Made by a program: the position numbers and the translations under genes | In this document: positions 7,942 to 16,663 of the stretch, one piece after another | How positions within the stretch are numbered: position 1 is the stretch's first letter | Layout: the number at the start of each line of letters is the position of its first letter | Origin: Streptomyces sp. NBC_01276 | GTDB taxonomy: Bacteria; Actinomycetota; Actinomycetes; Streptomycetales; Streptomycetaceae | Reading direction: 5' to 3' | Length of the DNA stretch: 64,000 nt | Assembly: GCF_041435355.1 (NCBI RefSeq) | Contig: NZ_CP108442.1 | Coordinates: 6,632,501 to 6,696,500 of the forward strand | Notes under the pieces: generated by a model | Told to the model about the DNA's origin: nothing | Seen by the model: the letters and a program-made list of their open reading frames with translations, nothing else | Database searches by the model: none

Positions 7942-9131
7942 CCGCCGCCTGCCTCTACTGCCGCCACATCGCCGCAGCGTCTCCCGGATACACCGTTCGC
8001 CCCGCGCTGCGGGACCTCGGCTCGCCGGCCCCGCGGTGCGGCCTCCACTGGCGCCACACCTGCCAGGTCTGCCAACAGCCCCGCCACTTCATGGCCATCG
8101 CGTACTGCCCGAAGGCCGACGCCTACTTCTGCGACAGCTGCGCCACGGGCATCGAGACCGTCCCGGCATCGTTCCACGGCTGGGGCTATTACTTCCGCTA
8201 CCGCTCGCCGTGGTCCGGTGAGCCGGAGCCGTCGCTGGACTGGCTGGAGTACGAACGCCGCCACCCGGCGCTGCTTCGCGGGCCCAGCCCGGCCGCAGTC
8301 TCGGCCGAACGCTGGCTGCCGCGTCCCACCGGCGCGGAGGCCCAGCAGCCAGCCGACCTCGCCGACGTCGATGTCCACGCGCTGTGGGACAAGAACGCCC
8401 GGCCGTGGGACGCCGCCTTCGACGACCACGGCGACAAGCACCGCAAGTACGTCACCGATGAGCCCATGCTCGCCCTGCTCGGACCTGCCCACGGCCGCCG
8501 GATCCTGGACCTCGGGTGCGGCAACGGCTACCTGTGCCGGAGCCTGGCCCGAGCCGGCGCTCACGTCACTGGTGTCGACGTGAGCGAGGAGATGATCCGG
8601 ACAGCGGCCGCGTACGAAGAGGCCGCCCCGCTCGGCATCCGCTACCTCGTTGCGTCGGCCACCGCCCTTCAGGGCCTCACTGATGCCTCCTTCGACGCGA
8701 TCGTCTGTAACCACGTCCTGACTAGCGTCGACGACTACGAGACCGCTCTGGCCGAGGCCCACCGGGTCCTGCACCCCAGCGGTCGGATGACCGCGGTGAT
8801 CAGCCACCCCTGCTTCTCCTGCGGCCCGCGCCGCTGGCAGCCACCGGCCGTCGACTCCCCCAGACCGGAGGAGGCCACCGGCTACCTCGTCGACTACTAC
8901 CTCGATCCGGGTGCCCACCTGCTGGACGACTGGCCCGGCTTTTCGCCTGTGCCGTACTTCCACCGGCCGCTCACCGCATATTGGCGGGCATTCCGCGCTG
9001 CCGGCTTCGACATCGAGGACTTCACCGAACCCGGCCCCACCAGTGAAGCCCGCGCCCAGCTCGCGCCCTGGGAGTACGACCAGGCAGAGCGCATCCCGCT
9101 GTCCTGCATCTTCCAACTCGCCCCGACCTGA
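7938..9131 (+). CDS. SAM methyltransferase with N-terminal cysteine-rich domain
   Basis: The product has 397 residues. Residues 1-80 contain at least three Cys pairs ('CLYC', 'CQVC', 'CDSC') plus extra Cys/His, suggesting a zinc-binding module. From about residue 155 there is a class I methyltransferase with motif I 'ILDLGCGNGYLCRSLA', then 'VTGVDVSEEMI' and 'DAIVCNHVLTSVDD'. It should methylate N, O or C on a pathway intermediate. The ATG overlaps the glycosyltransferase stop (ATGA). The Cys-rich part is unusual for small-molecule methyltransferases and could hold a peptide or RNA-like substrate; this is speculation. Confidence 0.8.
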   Translation: MTAACLYCRHIAAASPGYTVRPALRDLGSPAPRCGLHWRHTCQVCQQPRHFMAIAYCPKADAYFCDSCATGIETVPASFHGWGYYFRYRSPWSGEPEPSLDWLEYERRHPALLRGPSPAAVSAERWLPRPTGAEAQQPADLADVDVHALWDKNARPWDAAFDDHGDKHRKYVTDEPMLALLGPAHGRRILDLGCGNGYLCRSLARAGAHVTGVDVSEEMIRTAAAYEEAAPLGIRYLVASATALQGLTDASFDAIVCNHVLTSVDDYETALAEAHRVLHPSGRMTAVISHPCFSCGPRRWQPPAVDSPRPEEATGYLVDYYLDPGAHLLDDWPGFSPVPYFHRPLTAYWRAFRAAGFDIEDFTEPGPTSEARAQLAPWEYDQAERIPLSCIFQLAPT

Positions 9132-9147
9132 CCCATCGGAGGACACC

Positions 9148-10383
9148 GTGCTGCCCAACAGGCTGCAGACCGACCCGTACCTGACCTGCGTCCGCCCCGG
9201 CGACCGGCCGTCGGTCATCTACATGACCGATACCAAGGGCCCCACTTGGCCCGTGATCACCGACTCCGGCACCGCCGCCTTTGGCGTGATCGGTCTCGAC
9301 CGCCGCGTCGACTGGCACCACGACCGCGCGGCCCTTGCAGCCCTGGAGAAAGCGGCCACGGCGCCCATCGACACCAGCGTCCTCGTCGCCGAGTTCGGGC
9401 AGGCGACGGTGGGGCAACTGGTGGCCAAGGGCTGGCTCCAGGCCCCCGACGACCTGTGTCGCGAGTACCGGCTGCTGACCGGGCAGGTCGAGATCAGCGC
9501 CCACTGCAACTGGGGCTGCCGCTCCTGCCCGGTCTCCACAGACCCCAAGCCCCGCGCCACGATGCCGATGGACCTCTTCACGGAGATCATCGGCAAGCTC
9601 GCCCCGTACGAGACCGTCAAGTTCGTCACGTTCCACTTCTTCAACGAGCCCACCCTCGACCGGCACTTCACCGACCGCGTCGAGGTCCTGCGCGAGCACG
9701 GCATGAAGCTGTCCCTGTTCAGTAACGTCAGTGCCCTTACCCCGGCCAAGATCAAGGCGATCGGGGACGCCGACGTCCTGTACGACCTGATCGTCAACCT
9801 GCCCAGCCTCGACCCGGCCGAGTTCCGCACCCTGACCGGAGCCCGCACTTTCCACACCAGCCTCGCCAACCTCGACGCGGCCATCGACGCCGGCTGGCCG
9901 GTGAAGATCGCAGTGAACGGCGTCGGTGACGACGTGTACCGCAACGTCGAGGCGATCAAGAAGCGCTACGAGCACCGCGGCGTGACCGTGTACGCCACTC
10001 AAGCCAGCGACCGTGCCGGCGAACTCGCCAACGAGTTTGCCCAGAACCTCCACATCACCGGGCCCCTGACCGGCTGCAGCTGGCCGGTCAACCACGCCTA
10101 CTTCTCCGTGACCGGCGACCTGTTCATCTGCTGCAACGACTACCACCAGCGGGAGGTCTTCGGAAACATCCGCGACAGCTCCCTGCACGACATCATGACC
10201 AGCCCCGCCGCCGTCCAGGTCCGGCGCAGGGTTTTCGGCGTCCAGGAGGCCCCCGACGACTACATCTGCCGCGGCTGTCACGACCAGAAGCCCGACTTCC
10301 CGCACCGGCAGTTCCGGCCCCTGCACGCCTTCCCGCTCCTCAACACCAACACGGCCAGCCGGGCCTGCCCGAAGGCCGGGTGA
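9148..10383 (+). CDS. Radical SAM protein with SPASM-like C-terminus (1)
   Basis: The product has 411 residues. The GTG at 9148 has 'GGAGGA' just upstream, so I prefer it to the ATG at 9223. About 110 residues precede the cluster motif 'CNWGCRSC' (CX3CX2C), which binds the 4Fe-4S cluster that cleaves SAM. A C-terminal Cys-rich part ('GCSWPVNHAYF', 'DLFICCNDYHQR', 'YICRGCHDQK') looks like a SPASM/twitch domain for auxiliary clusters. Such enzymes modify peptides or sugars through radicals. The long N-terminal part could be a substrate-binding or peptide-recognition region, but I do not recognise it. It overlaps the second radical SAM gene by four bases. Confidence 0.85.
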   Translation: MLPNRLQTDPYLTCVRPGDRPSVIYMTDTKGPTWPVITDSGTAAFGVIGLDRRVDWHHDRAALAALEKAATAPIDTSVLVAEFGQATVGQLVAKGWLQAPDDLCREYRLLTGQVEISAHCNWGCRSCPVSTDPKPRATMPMDLFTEIIGKLAPYETVKFVTFHFFNEPTLDRHFTDRVEVLREHGMKLSLFSNVSALTPAKIKAIGDADVLYDLIVNLPSLDPAEFRTLTGARTFHTSLANLDAAIDAGWPVKIAVNGVGDDVYRNVEAIKKRYEHRGVTVYATQASDRAGELANEFAQNLHITGPLTGCSWPVNHAYFSVTGDLFICCNDYHQREVFGNIRDSSLHDIMTSPAAVQVRRRVFGVQEAPDDYICRGCHDQKPDFPHRQFRPLHAFPLLNTNTASRACPKAG

Positions 10384-11348
10384 CCGAGATGACCGAGCCC
10401 CTGGTGAAGATCTGGTACGTCAGCCCCCAACGCCTGTGCAACCTGGCCTGTGACTACTGCGTCTCGACCGGCGACTACGCCAAGAGCAACCTCGTCCACT
10501 GGAAGAACGACAACGACCGCGAGAACTTCGCCACCACCGTCCAGTGGATCGCCGCCCAGCCGTTCCCCGTCGGAGTCCGCCTGGCCACCCTCGGCGAGCC
10601 GTTCGCTTCCCTCGAGTTCCTCGAACAGGCCGCGTGGCTAACCCGACAGCCCAACGTTCGCTTCGTCGAGCTGCTCACCAACGGCACCCTGCTCAAGAAC
10701 CGCCTGCCCCGCATCGCTGCCGACGCCGACTTCACCAAGCTGTCGCTGTGGGCCACCCACCACCACACCCAGGTCCCCGTCGCCCGGTTCATCGACAACC
10801 TCGCCTTCGCCCAGAAGGAGTGCGGCCTGTTCGTCGTCGCCAACGGCCTGCTGTTCCCGGACAACGCCGACAGCATCCGCGAACTGCGCACCGCCGCGGA
10901 GAACGCCGGCCTGCGCTTCAACCTCGACCCGGGCTACGACCCCGGGACAGCCCGCGGCCAATACGACGACCTCCCCGACATGTCGCCCATCCTCGCCACG
11001 CCTACCGGGATCACCCGAGCCGTCGAGCTCGGCGCAGACCAGGACCTCCTGAACATCAACCTGCTCGCCCTCGCCGACCCCGGCGGACGCCCCTGCGCTG
11101 CCGGCCACGACTACCTGTTCATCGGCATCGATGGCGAGGTCTACCCCTGCTCGCGCTACTACGTCCAGCGCCACGGCCGCCTGGGCAGCACCCTCGACCC
11201 CGGCTTCCGGCTGCCCCTACGTCCCGAGCCCTACCAGCCGTGCGCGGCCCGTTCCGGCTGCTGCAACAAGGAGGACTTCCTCAACCTCCAGCCCGCCCGT
11301 GACCAGGCACGCCCCTACGCCCCCAGCCTCGGCTGGACCGGCCCCTGA
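10380..11348 (+). CDS. Radical SAM protein with SPASM-like C-terminus (2)
   Basis: The product has 322 residues. The 4Fe-4S motif 'CNLACDYC' (CX3CX2C) is close to the N-terminus, in the normal place for a compact radical SAM barrel. C-terminal cysteines in 'GRPCAAGHDY', 'VYPCSRYYV', 'PCAARSGCCNKEDF' suggest at least one auxiliary iron-sulfur site. The GTG start overlaps the first radical SAM gene. The two enzymes differ in length and N-terminus, so they probably carry out successive steps rather than forming a recent duplicate pair. Substrate and reaction are unknown. Confidence 0.85.
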   Translation: MTEMTEPLVKIWYVSPQRLCNLACDYCVSTGDYAKSNLVHWKNDNDRENFATTVQWIAAQPFPVGVRLATLGEPFASLEFLEQAAWLTRQPNVRFVELLTNGTLLKNRLPRIAADADFTKLSLWATHHHTQVPVARFIDNLAFAQKECGLFVVANGLLFPDNADSIRELRTAAENAGLRFNLDPGYDPGTARGQYDDLPDMSPILATPTGITRAVELGADQDLLNINLLALADPGGRPCAAGHDYLFIGIDGEVYPCSRYYVQRHGRLGSTLDPGFRLPLRPEPYQPCAARSGCCNKEDFLNLQPARDQARPYAPSLGWTGP

Positions 11349-11377
11349 CCCGCTCGCCACGACGGAAGGCACCCCGC

Positions 11378-12121
11378 ATGCGCGTTCACAGCCTCACCTG
11401 GCCCGAATACGCCGAACGCATCCACGACCACCTCGTGGTCCTGCCGATCGGCGCCATCGAAGCCCACGGCCCGCACCTGCCGCTCGGCACCGACACCATC
11501 CTGGCCGGGCACCTTGCCGATCAGCTGGCCACACGCGTCCCCGCGCTCGTGTTGCCCCCGCTCGCCTACGGCTTCAAGACCGACCCTCTCCGGGCCGGCG
11601 GCGAGTTCCCCGGCATGACCAACCTCCGCGCCACCACCATGACCGGCGTCGTCCAGGACATCCTCACGGCTTCATACCGCCATGGTGCCCGCTGCTTCCT
11701 CATCCTGCACGGCCACATCGCGAACACCGCCGCCGTCTTCGACGCCGCCGACACCTTCCTCACCCAGGCCCCCGACGCCAGAATCATGGCCGCGGCCTGG
11801 TGGGACTTCGCCCCGGAGGACACTCGCAACGAGATTGCCGCAGAGACCGGAGTCCCGCGCACCGAAGACCACCACGCGGCCCTCGTCGAAACCAGCCTCA
11901 CCATGCACGTCGCACCCGAGGACGTTCGTGCCCACCTGCTGGCCGACGACGACGTCCCCCGCCGCCCGAGCTACCTGATCCTCCCCGCCCCCGAAGACAC
12001 GAAGACCAAGACCGGCGTCATCTACCGCGCCAGCAAGGCCACACCCGAAATCGGGGCACGCCTCATGCCGGCCATCATCGACAACCTCACCGAGGCCGTG
12101 AAGACCGAACTGGCGTCGTAA
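11378..12121 (+). CDS. Creatininase-family amidohydrolase
   Basis: The product has 247 residues. 'LPIGAIEAHGPHLPLGTDT' is the family's metal-binding signature (Glu, His, Asp), and 'LVETSLTMHV' matches the later conserved ETS segment. The usual NGHGGN motif is changed to 'LHGHIANTA'. Family members hydrolyse C-N bonds: creatinine, formamides, inosose derivatives, or, as MftE in mycofactocin maturation, a modified peptide. Placed directly after two radical SAM genes, it is the last gene of the operon, with 'GGAAGG' before the ATG. Its job is probably release or ring opening of the modified product; this is inferred from context. Confidence 0.8.
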   Translation: MRVHSLTWPEYAERIHDHLVVLPIGAIEAHGPHLPLGTDTILAGHLADQLATRVPALVLPPLAYGFKTDPLRAGGEFPGMTNLRATTMTGVVQDILTASYRHGARCFLILHGHIANTAAVFDAADTFLTQAPDARIMAAAWWDFAPEDTRNEIAAETGVPRTEDHHAALVETSLTMHVAPEDVRAHLLADDDVPRRPSYLILPAPEDTKTKTGVIYRASKATPEIGARLMPAIIDNLTEAVKTELAS

Positions 12122-12144
12122 CACCCCGCCGAGGCGGCTGGAGC

Positions 12145-12714
12145 TCAGCCCTTGCAGTTGGCCGCCGGCCGCCCAGCGAACGCCACAATCTCCCCGAGTC
12201 CCGGCCCGTAGCCGTCACTCGTGTCCACTAGCAGCGTCGGCACGTCCATCGCGATCGGGACCCACGACTCCAGAGGCCGCTCGCCGTTGCGGATCGCCTT
12301 CAACAGCTCCTGGTCGGCGTGGGCTGCCCGCTGGGCGCTCTCCTCGGCTCGCCGCACGATACGCTCGTGCGCCACCGCACTGTCCACGGTGCACCGAACC
12401 ACCCGGATATCCGCGATCTCCGCCAATGGCTCCAGGTTTGGCCGCCACAACTTGTCTTGGAACGCCGCCTCTGCCACCACGGTGACGCCTGCCTCCAGCA
12501 TGGTCCGCAGCACGTCGAAGAACACGGTCAGCGTCCGCTTGGTCAGCGGATCGCCCGTACTCGCCTCGAAGCCCGGCGTGGAGTGGACCATCCCCTCCTT
12601 GATCTCATCCCGGCACACCGCCGGACAGCCCAGCGACCGGGCGATCTCATGTGCCAGCGTGGTCTTGCCGGTACCTGCAGGACCACTTACCACAACCAGG
12701 GTCGGAGACGTCAT
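12145..12714 (-). CDS. P-loop (AAA/zeta-toxin-like) kinase
   Basis: The product has 189 residues. The Walker A motif 'VVSGPAGTGKTTLAHEIA' begins near residue 7, followed by 'DEIKEGM' and 'VVAEAAFQDKLW', as in small ATP-dependent kinases that phosphorylate nucleosides, antibiotics or other small molecules. I start at the ATG at 12714, right before the P-loop; longer starts add Arg-rich sequence without fold features. It converges with the creatininase gene, so it is outside that operon. The substrate is unknown. Confidence 0.75.
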   Translation of the reverse strand: MTSPTLVVVSGPAGTGKTTLAHEIARSLGCPAVCRDEIKEGMVHSTPGFEASTGDPLTKRTLTVFFDVLRTMLEAGVTVVAEAAFQDKLWRPNLEPLAEIADIRVVRCTVDSAVAHERIVRRAEESAQRAAHADQELLKAIRNGERPLESWVPIAMDVPTLLVDTSDGYGPGLGEIVAFAGRPAANCKG

Positions 12715-12956
12715 GGGCGCATTGTTCCACCATGAGTCGCCCAACGGCCTTGAAATCCGTGTGACGGTCTCTGCAAACCGACGCCATGAGGTCGGACGCC
12801 TGGGACGCGCCCGCCAGGCCGTGGTCGACATGCGGCGCCTGCTCTCCCCGTACCTACGCCGAGGCATTCCGGCCGTTGCCAGCCTGGACGCCCAGGCAGC
12901 CGCATACCCCGTCCAGGTACTTTGACCAGGTCACGACGAGGCACGAGGGGAAGCGC

Positions 12957-13421
12957 ATGGCACAGTCGCTGGAAATCGAACCGATCGGCATTGTCGTCGG
13001 AGGCCGGACCGAGCCCACGGACGATCACTGGGGTGGTCCCGCGATCATCCGGCTGAACCCCGACTTCCCGGCGGAGGTCGTCAAGGGCCTGGAGGAATTC
13101 TCGCATCTCGTGGTGGTGTGGCACTTCCACAAGGCATCCCCGACCGATGTCGCCCTCCACGCGCGAAGCCCCCGTAACAACCTGGACTGGCCGCCCACCG
13201 GGACCTTCGTCCACCGCAACCACCGTCGACCGAACCAGCTCGCGCAGTCCTTCCCCCGGCTCGTGAAGGTCGAGGGCCTGGACCTGCACGTCGTAGATCT
13301 CGACGCGATCGACGGCACACCCATCTACGATGTCGCGCCCTACTTCCAAGAGATGGGACCACGCGGGGAGGTACGAGAGCCGAACTGGCCGGCCGAGATG
13401 CTGGCTGACTACTGGGAATGA
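12957..13421 (+). CDS. TrmO/TsaA-type SAM-dependent methyltransferase
   Basis: The product has 154 residues, matching the family in size. Visible motifs are 'FSHLVVVWHFH' and 'HRRPNQLAQS' (the conserved HxRPN), with 'LDAIDGTPIYDVAPYF' near the end, as in TrmO (YaeB/TsaA), which methylates N6-threonylcarbamoyladenosine in tRNA. Actinobacterial members are often diverged and may have other substrates. The ATG at 12957 follows 'GAGGGGAAG'. It is divergent from the kinase gene across a 242-base promoter region. Confidence 0.75.
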   Translation: MAQSLEIEPIGIVVGGRTEPTDDHWGGPAIIRLNPDFPAEVVKGLEEFSHLVVVWHFHKASPTDVALHARSPRNNLDWPPTGTFVHRNHRRPNQLAQSFPRLVKVEGLDLHVVDLDAIDGTPIYDVAPYFQEMGPRGEVREPNWPAEMLADYWE

Positions 13422-13506
13422 GAGCAGCTGGCGTCGCCTAATCGACAGGTCGGGCGTCGCCGCAGATTCTGGCGGCTGTGGTGCGGGTGGAGGCGGTGTT
13501 GGTGGC

Positions 13507-13974
13507 TCAGCCGATGTAGGGGTAGGTGCCGGCGAGGTAGTCGCCGATCTGCTGGCGCATGCTGGCGTGGATGTTGTAGCGGTCGAGGTCGGCGGGCTGG
13601 ATGAAGCGGACGCCGTCGGCCTCGTCGTTGATGGTGGGCTCGCCGCCGACCGGACGGCCGATGTAGGTGTTCTCGTACTGCTGGCGGATCTCGCCGTCGG
13701 TGTAGGCGACGATGTGGCGGGGGTTGGTATAGACCCCGAGGAAGCCGGTGATCTCGGCTTCGATGCCGGTCTCCTCCAGGCATTCACGCACGGCGCACTG
13801 GGCTGCGGTCTCGCCGATGTCCTGGGCTCCGCCGGGCAAGGCCCACTGGCCGGTGTCGCGGCGACGCTGGAGCAGGATGGCGCCGCTGCTGTCGACGACG
13901 AGCAGGTTGCTGGCGGGGATGAGTGTGTTTGCTTTGGGCGCGGCGGGGTCGTTGTAGTACTCAGTCCTGCCCAT
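13507..13974 (-). CDS. Nudix hydrolase
   Basis: The product has 155 residues with a full Nudix box, 'GGAQDIGE' followed by 'RECLEETGIE'. The region before it ('LLVVDSSGAILLQRRRD') and the typical 'WALPGG' define the fold. It should hydrolyse a nucleoside diphosphate derivative, likely a housecleaning or sugar-nucleotide substrate. It begins directly next to the HAD remnant on the opposite strand. Confidence 0.85.
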   Translation of the reverse strand: MGRTEYYNDPAAPKANTLIPASNLLVVDSSGAILLQRRRDTGQWALPGGAQDIGETAAQCAVRECLEETGIEAEITGFLGVYTNPRHIVAYTDGEIRQQYENTYIGRPVGGEPTINDEADGVRFIQPADLDRYNIHASMRQQIGDYLAGTYPYIG

Positions 13975-14012
13975 ATGCGGCGGTCCCCTCTTGGTTGGGA
14001 GTCCAGGGCCCC

Positions 14013-14183
14013 AACACAGTGATCATCGGAGATTCCCTCGAGGGTGTCCGCACAGGCATCGAAGGTGGAGCCCTCATCATCGGTGTCGCCTCCGGCAAGA
14101 CCACTGTCGACGAACTGACCGAAGCGGGCACAGATGTTGTACTCGAAAGCCTTGAGGACACAGCCCAGGGGTTGTGCGAGTGA
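14013..14183 (+). pseudogene. HAD hydrolase C-terminal remnant
   Basis: The 56 codons starting 'NTVIIGDSLEGVRTGIEGG' match, nearly residue for residue, the last part of the HAD gene at the left window edge ('NTVIIGDSLEDVRTGLEGG'). Upstream of 14013 the match stops and the frame runs into the Nudix promoter region, so no catalytic N-terminus exists. This is a 5'-deleted copy. The two copies flank the 12-kb block that carries the radical SAM operon. Confidence 0.75.
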
Positions 14184-14235
14184 AGTCCCTCACGACTGAG
14201 CGTAGTTGAGTCGAGGTGTGTCAGGTCAAGTGGTG

Positions 14236-15468
14236 TCAGCGAGAGCCCAGAGCACGCATGTACTGAACGAACTCGCGTGCTTGGGGATCACTGTGGTACC
14301 GCTGGGTGAGGACAGCAGCCAGGTCGCCAGCGACCATGCTCAGCGAAGGCAGCGACTGTCGATCACTACGCAGTGCCTGTTCGCCGTACGTGAGGGCAGC
14401 TCCTAGATCACCTTCCCGCGCCGCAACGACTCCCAGGGTGATGCGGGCCTCGGCATTGCGCATGGGGGAACGCTCCGTCCCGTCAAAATCCACCCCGGCC
14501 TGGAGGACTTCGCGCGCCAGAGTCTCGGCGATCTGGTTGTCGCCGACCTTGCGATAGCAGTCCATGGAGTAGAAGTCCCACTTGTTCGGGTCTACCACGA
14601 AGTGGTTCTGCACATTCTCCGGATAAGGCATGGACTCAAGGAGAGTCCGGCCGGCATCGAGTGCGACTTCTGTCTGACGCCGATCTCCGATCCTTGCCCA
14701 TGCCTTGGCCTTCTGTGCCAGTAGCTGGACAGCCACGGATTCGCTGGGTGCGGCGGCGAGACCGGCGTCGGCGGCGGCGATTACACCGCGCATGTCTCCG
14801 TTCGTGAGGGCGAACCATGCGCGCATTTCGTGAGCCCACCCCTGAATCCCTGTGTGTCCGACCTCGTGGCCAATCGACAGGGCTGCTTGCCGGGTGGCCT
14901 CCGCGTGGCTGCGGGTGTCACCCCCGCCGTCGTACTCCACGCATCCCACGAGCAAGGTGAGCATCCCTGCGAGGAAGAGCACCTCACGGTGCTGTGCGAG
15001 TGTGAGTCGCTGGTGCTGCATGCTGACGACTCGGTTGAGCCACGCCCGGCCCTCGACTAGCAACTGATCGCCAGGCATGTAGGCGTACTCCGTACAGAGC
15101 CTGTCGACTGTGATGCGGAGTGCGTCCAAGGTGGCTTCGTCGATGTCTGAAGCCCGCAGCCGTGCGACGATCTCGACGGTGTCCATCCCTGAGACATCCC
15201 TCACCTCGACGCTTCCGTCCCTACGGTGGTCCACTGGGAAGAACGCGTGGGTGGTTGTGCCGAAGACGGCTGCGATCAGAGCCTTGTGGTCTCGTGGCGC
15301 GACTGCGCCGGACTCCCAGCGGCGCCACGATCGCGCGAGGGCCCTGTCGTCGGACAGCTCATGGGTTGAGTGAGCGCGCATGGCGCGGGCAGCGTCGAGA
15401 GGGCTCCAGCCGCGAGCCGCACGCTCGGACTCCATGCGTCGCGCCCAGCTGGGGCGGTCGTCGATCAT
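14236..15468 (-). CDS. XRE/TPR-type transcriptional regulator
   Basis: The product has 410 residues. Residues 1-75 ('SWARRMESERAARGWSPLDA' and 'SWRRWESGAVAPRDHKALIA') resemble the helix-turn-helix of Streptomyces XRE-type regulators. The rest is helical and TPR-like, for example 'LAQHREVLFLAGMLTLLVGC' and 'SVAVQLLAQKAKAWARIGDR'. I use the ATG at 15468, where the domain begins. It is divergent from a second small regulator gene. Proteins like this often act as pathway regulators; the adjacent NRPS cluster, which has no internal regulator, is a plausible target. Confidence 0.75.
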   Translation of the reverse strand: MIDDRPSWARRMESERAARGWSPLDAARAMRAHSTHELSDDRALARSWRRWESGAVAPRDHKALIAAVFGTTTHAFFPVDHRRDGSVEVRDVSGMDTVEIVARLRASDIDEATLDALRITVDRLCTEYAYMPGDQLLVEGRAWLNRVVSMQHQRLTLAQHREVLFLAGMLTLLVGCVEYDGGGDTRSHAEATRQAALSIGHEVGHTGIQGWAHEMRAWFALTNGDMRGVIAAADAGLAAAPSESVAVQLLAQKAKAWARIGDRRQTEVALDAGRTLLESMPYPENVQNHFVVDPNKWDFYSMDCYRKVGDNQIAETLAREVLQAGVDFDGTERSPMRNAEARITLGVVAAREGDLGAALTYGEQALRSDRQSLPSLSMVAGDLAAVLTQRYHSDPQAREFVQYMRALGSR

Positions 15469-15723
15469 GTCGTGCCTTCCACCTAGCCGTCGGGCGTCTC
15501 TCCTTAGCGAGTCTCGCACGTAGGGTCGCGACCCGAGCACGGACTGCGGGGACAGAGCGGGGGCATTTGAGGTGCCCCCCGTGTCCGCCCTTTCGACGGT
15601 AACCGTCCACCTACAGAGTGTCGATCGTGTCGCTCTACTGCGGGCTTGGACCCGAGGTTGCCAGGGGAAAGTGAGCGTCGCACGGCTCAACGAGGAGCCG
15701 GCCGGGATGACAGTGGCGAGGGG

Positions 15724-16164
15724 ATGACTGTGCTGAGAGAGAGCAGTGTCAGGGCGGGGTTGATCGTTGAATGTGACCGTCGATGTTCCCGGTGTGCCTG
15801 TCGCCTCAGCCGCTATAACCGTGAGGTCCGCTGCAGCGGGTGCCTTCGAACTCCCGCGAGTTCACCCCCGGCACCTCCTCAGGTCCTGCCAGAGGTATGG
15901 ACCGATGCGAGTGTTCGGGAGGCGCTCGCCGCCAGGGACTTCGGGAGGTTGTGCACTCTCGTGAGGGAGATCAGCCACCTTCGACAGGATGACATGGCCA
16001 CGCTAACTGGGCTGAGTCAGCCATTCTTGTCGATGCTGGAATCGGGTGCGCGCCGCCTGGCCAACATCGACAAGATCGTCTGCCTGCTTGATGGCCTGCA
16101 GGCCCCACTCGAACTCACTGGCTTGATCCTGCGGACGCAGGTCGACTCGGCTCTGGTCGGCTAG
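15724..16164 (+). CDS. Small XRE regulator with N-terminal zinc ribbon
   Basis: The product has 146 residues from the ATG at 15724. Residues 18-42 carry 'CDRRCSRCACRLSRYN' and 'VRCSGC', enough cysteines for a zinc ribbon. Residues 75-135 form a helix-turn-helix ('LRQDDMATLTGLSQPFLSML' with a recognition-helix pattern). It has no TPR part. Divergence from the TPR regulator suggests shared control of a 255-base promoter region. The pairing is common in Streptomyces; targets are unknown. Confidence 0.7.
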   Translation: MTVLRESSVRAGLIVECDRRCSRCACRLSRYNREVRCSGCLRTPASSPPAPPQVLPEVWTDASVREALAARDFGRLCTLVREISHLRQDDMATLTGLSQPFLSMLESGARRLANIDKIVCLLDGLQAPLELTGLILRTQVDSALVG

Positions 16165-16663
16165 TCCACTGTGACCTCAGCTTGGTGTATAGACCCACGA
16201 CCTCGCTGAGTGCAGTACTACCTGGGTGAAATCACTGGCTGAATGCGCCAACTCACCGCAGATGAAGCAGAGTTGAAGCGGCACGTCTAGTCGATAGCGC
16301 CGCAGGATGGCGAGATCCATGGTGGGGTAAATGGGCTGAAATTGGATCAGCGTCTGACCGAGATCGCCCCTAGGAGCTGACCTGAGCGGCCTGCGCCCAA
16401 TGGGCGGGGCTCAGCCAAGGTCCATCCGCTTGATTAAACGGCCCGTTGGTCCGCGGCCTCTATGCATAGGCTCACCGCTGCGGGTGCTCCGAACGGCCAG
16501 CCAAGCCAGCGCAGACTTCGCTGCGCATGAAAGTGGTGTGGGTCACGTTCCGGGGTGTCGAGCTGTTGGGCAGGAACGTGCAAGACGATGAAGACAGCCA
16601 CCTTCAGGTCAGGGCAACGCGGAGTCTCGGCTCATTGAGAGTGACCATCGATTGGAGTCGCAC
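16165..16663. promoter_or_regulatory. Upstream region of the NRPS operon with inverted repeat
   Basis: No convincing gene is present in these 499 bases. An inverted repeat at 16382-16414 pairs CTGAGC with GCTCAG and an inner GCGCCC with GGGCG; it may end transcription from the regulator gene or act as a binding site. The promoter of the mutase-NRPS operon must lie here or before. I looked for a cobalamin riboswitch because the next gene encodes a B12 enzyme, and saw no B12-box sequence. Confidence 0.45.

Noticed and set aside
16165..16663. Cobalamin riboswitch before the B12-dependent mutase
   Set aside because: I looked for the conserved B12-box and its surrounding helices and found no convincing match.
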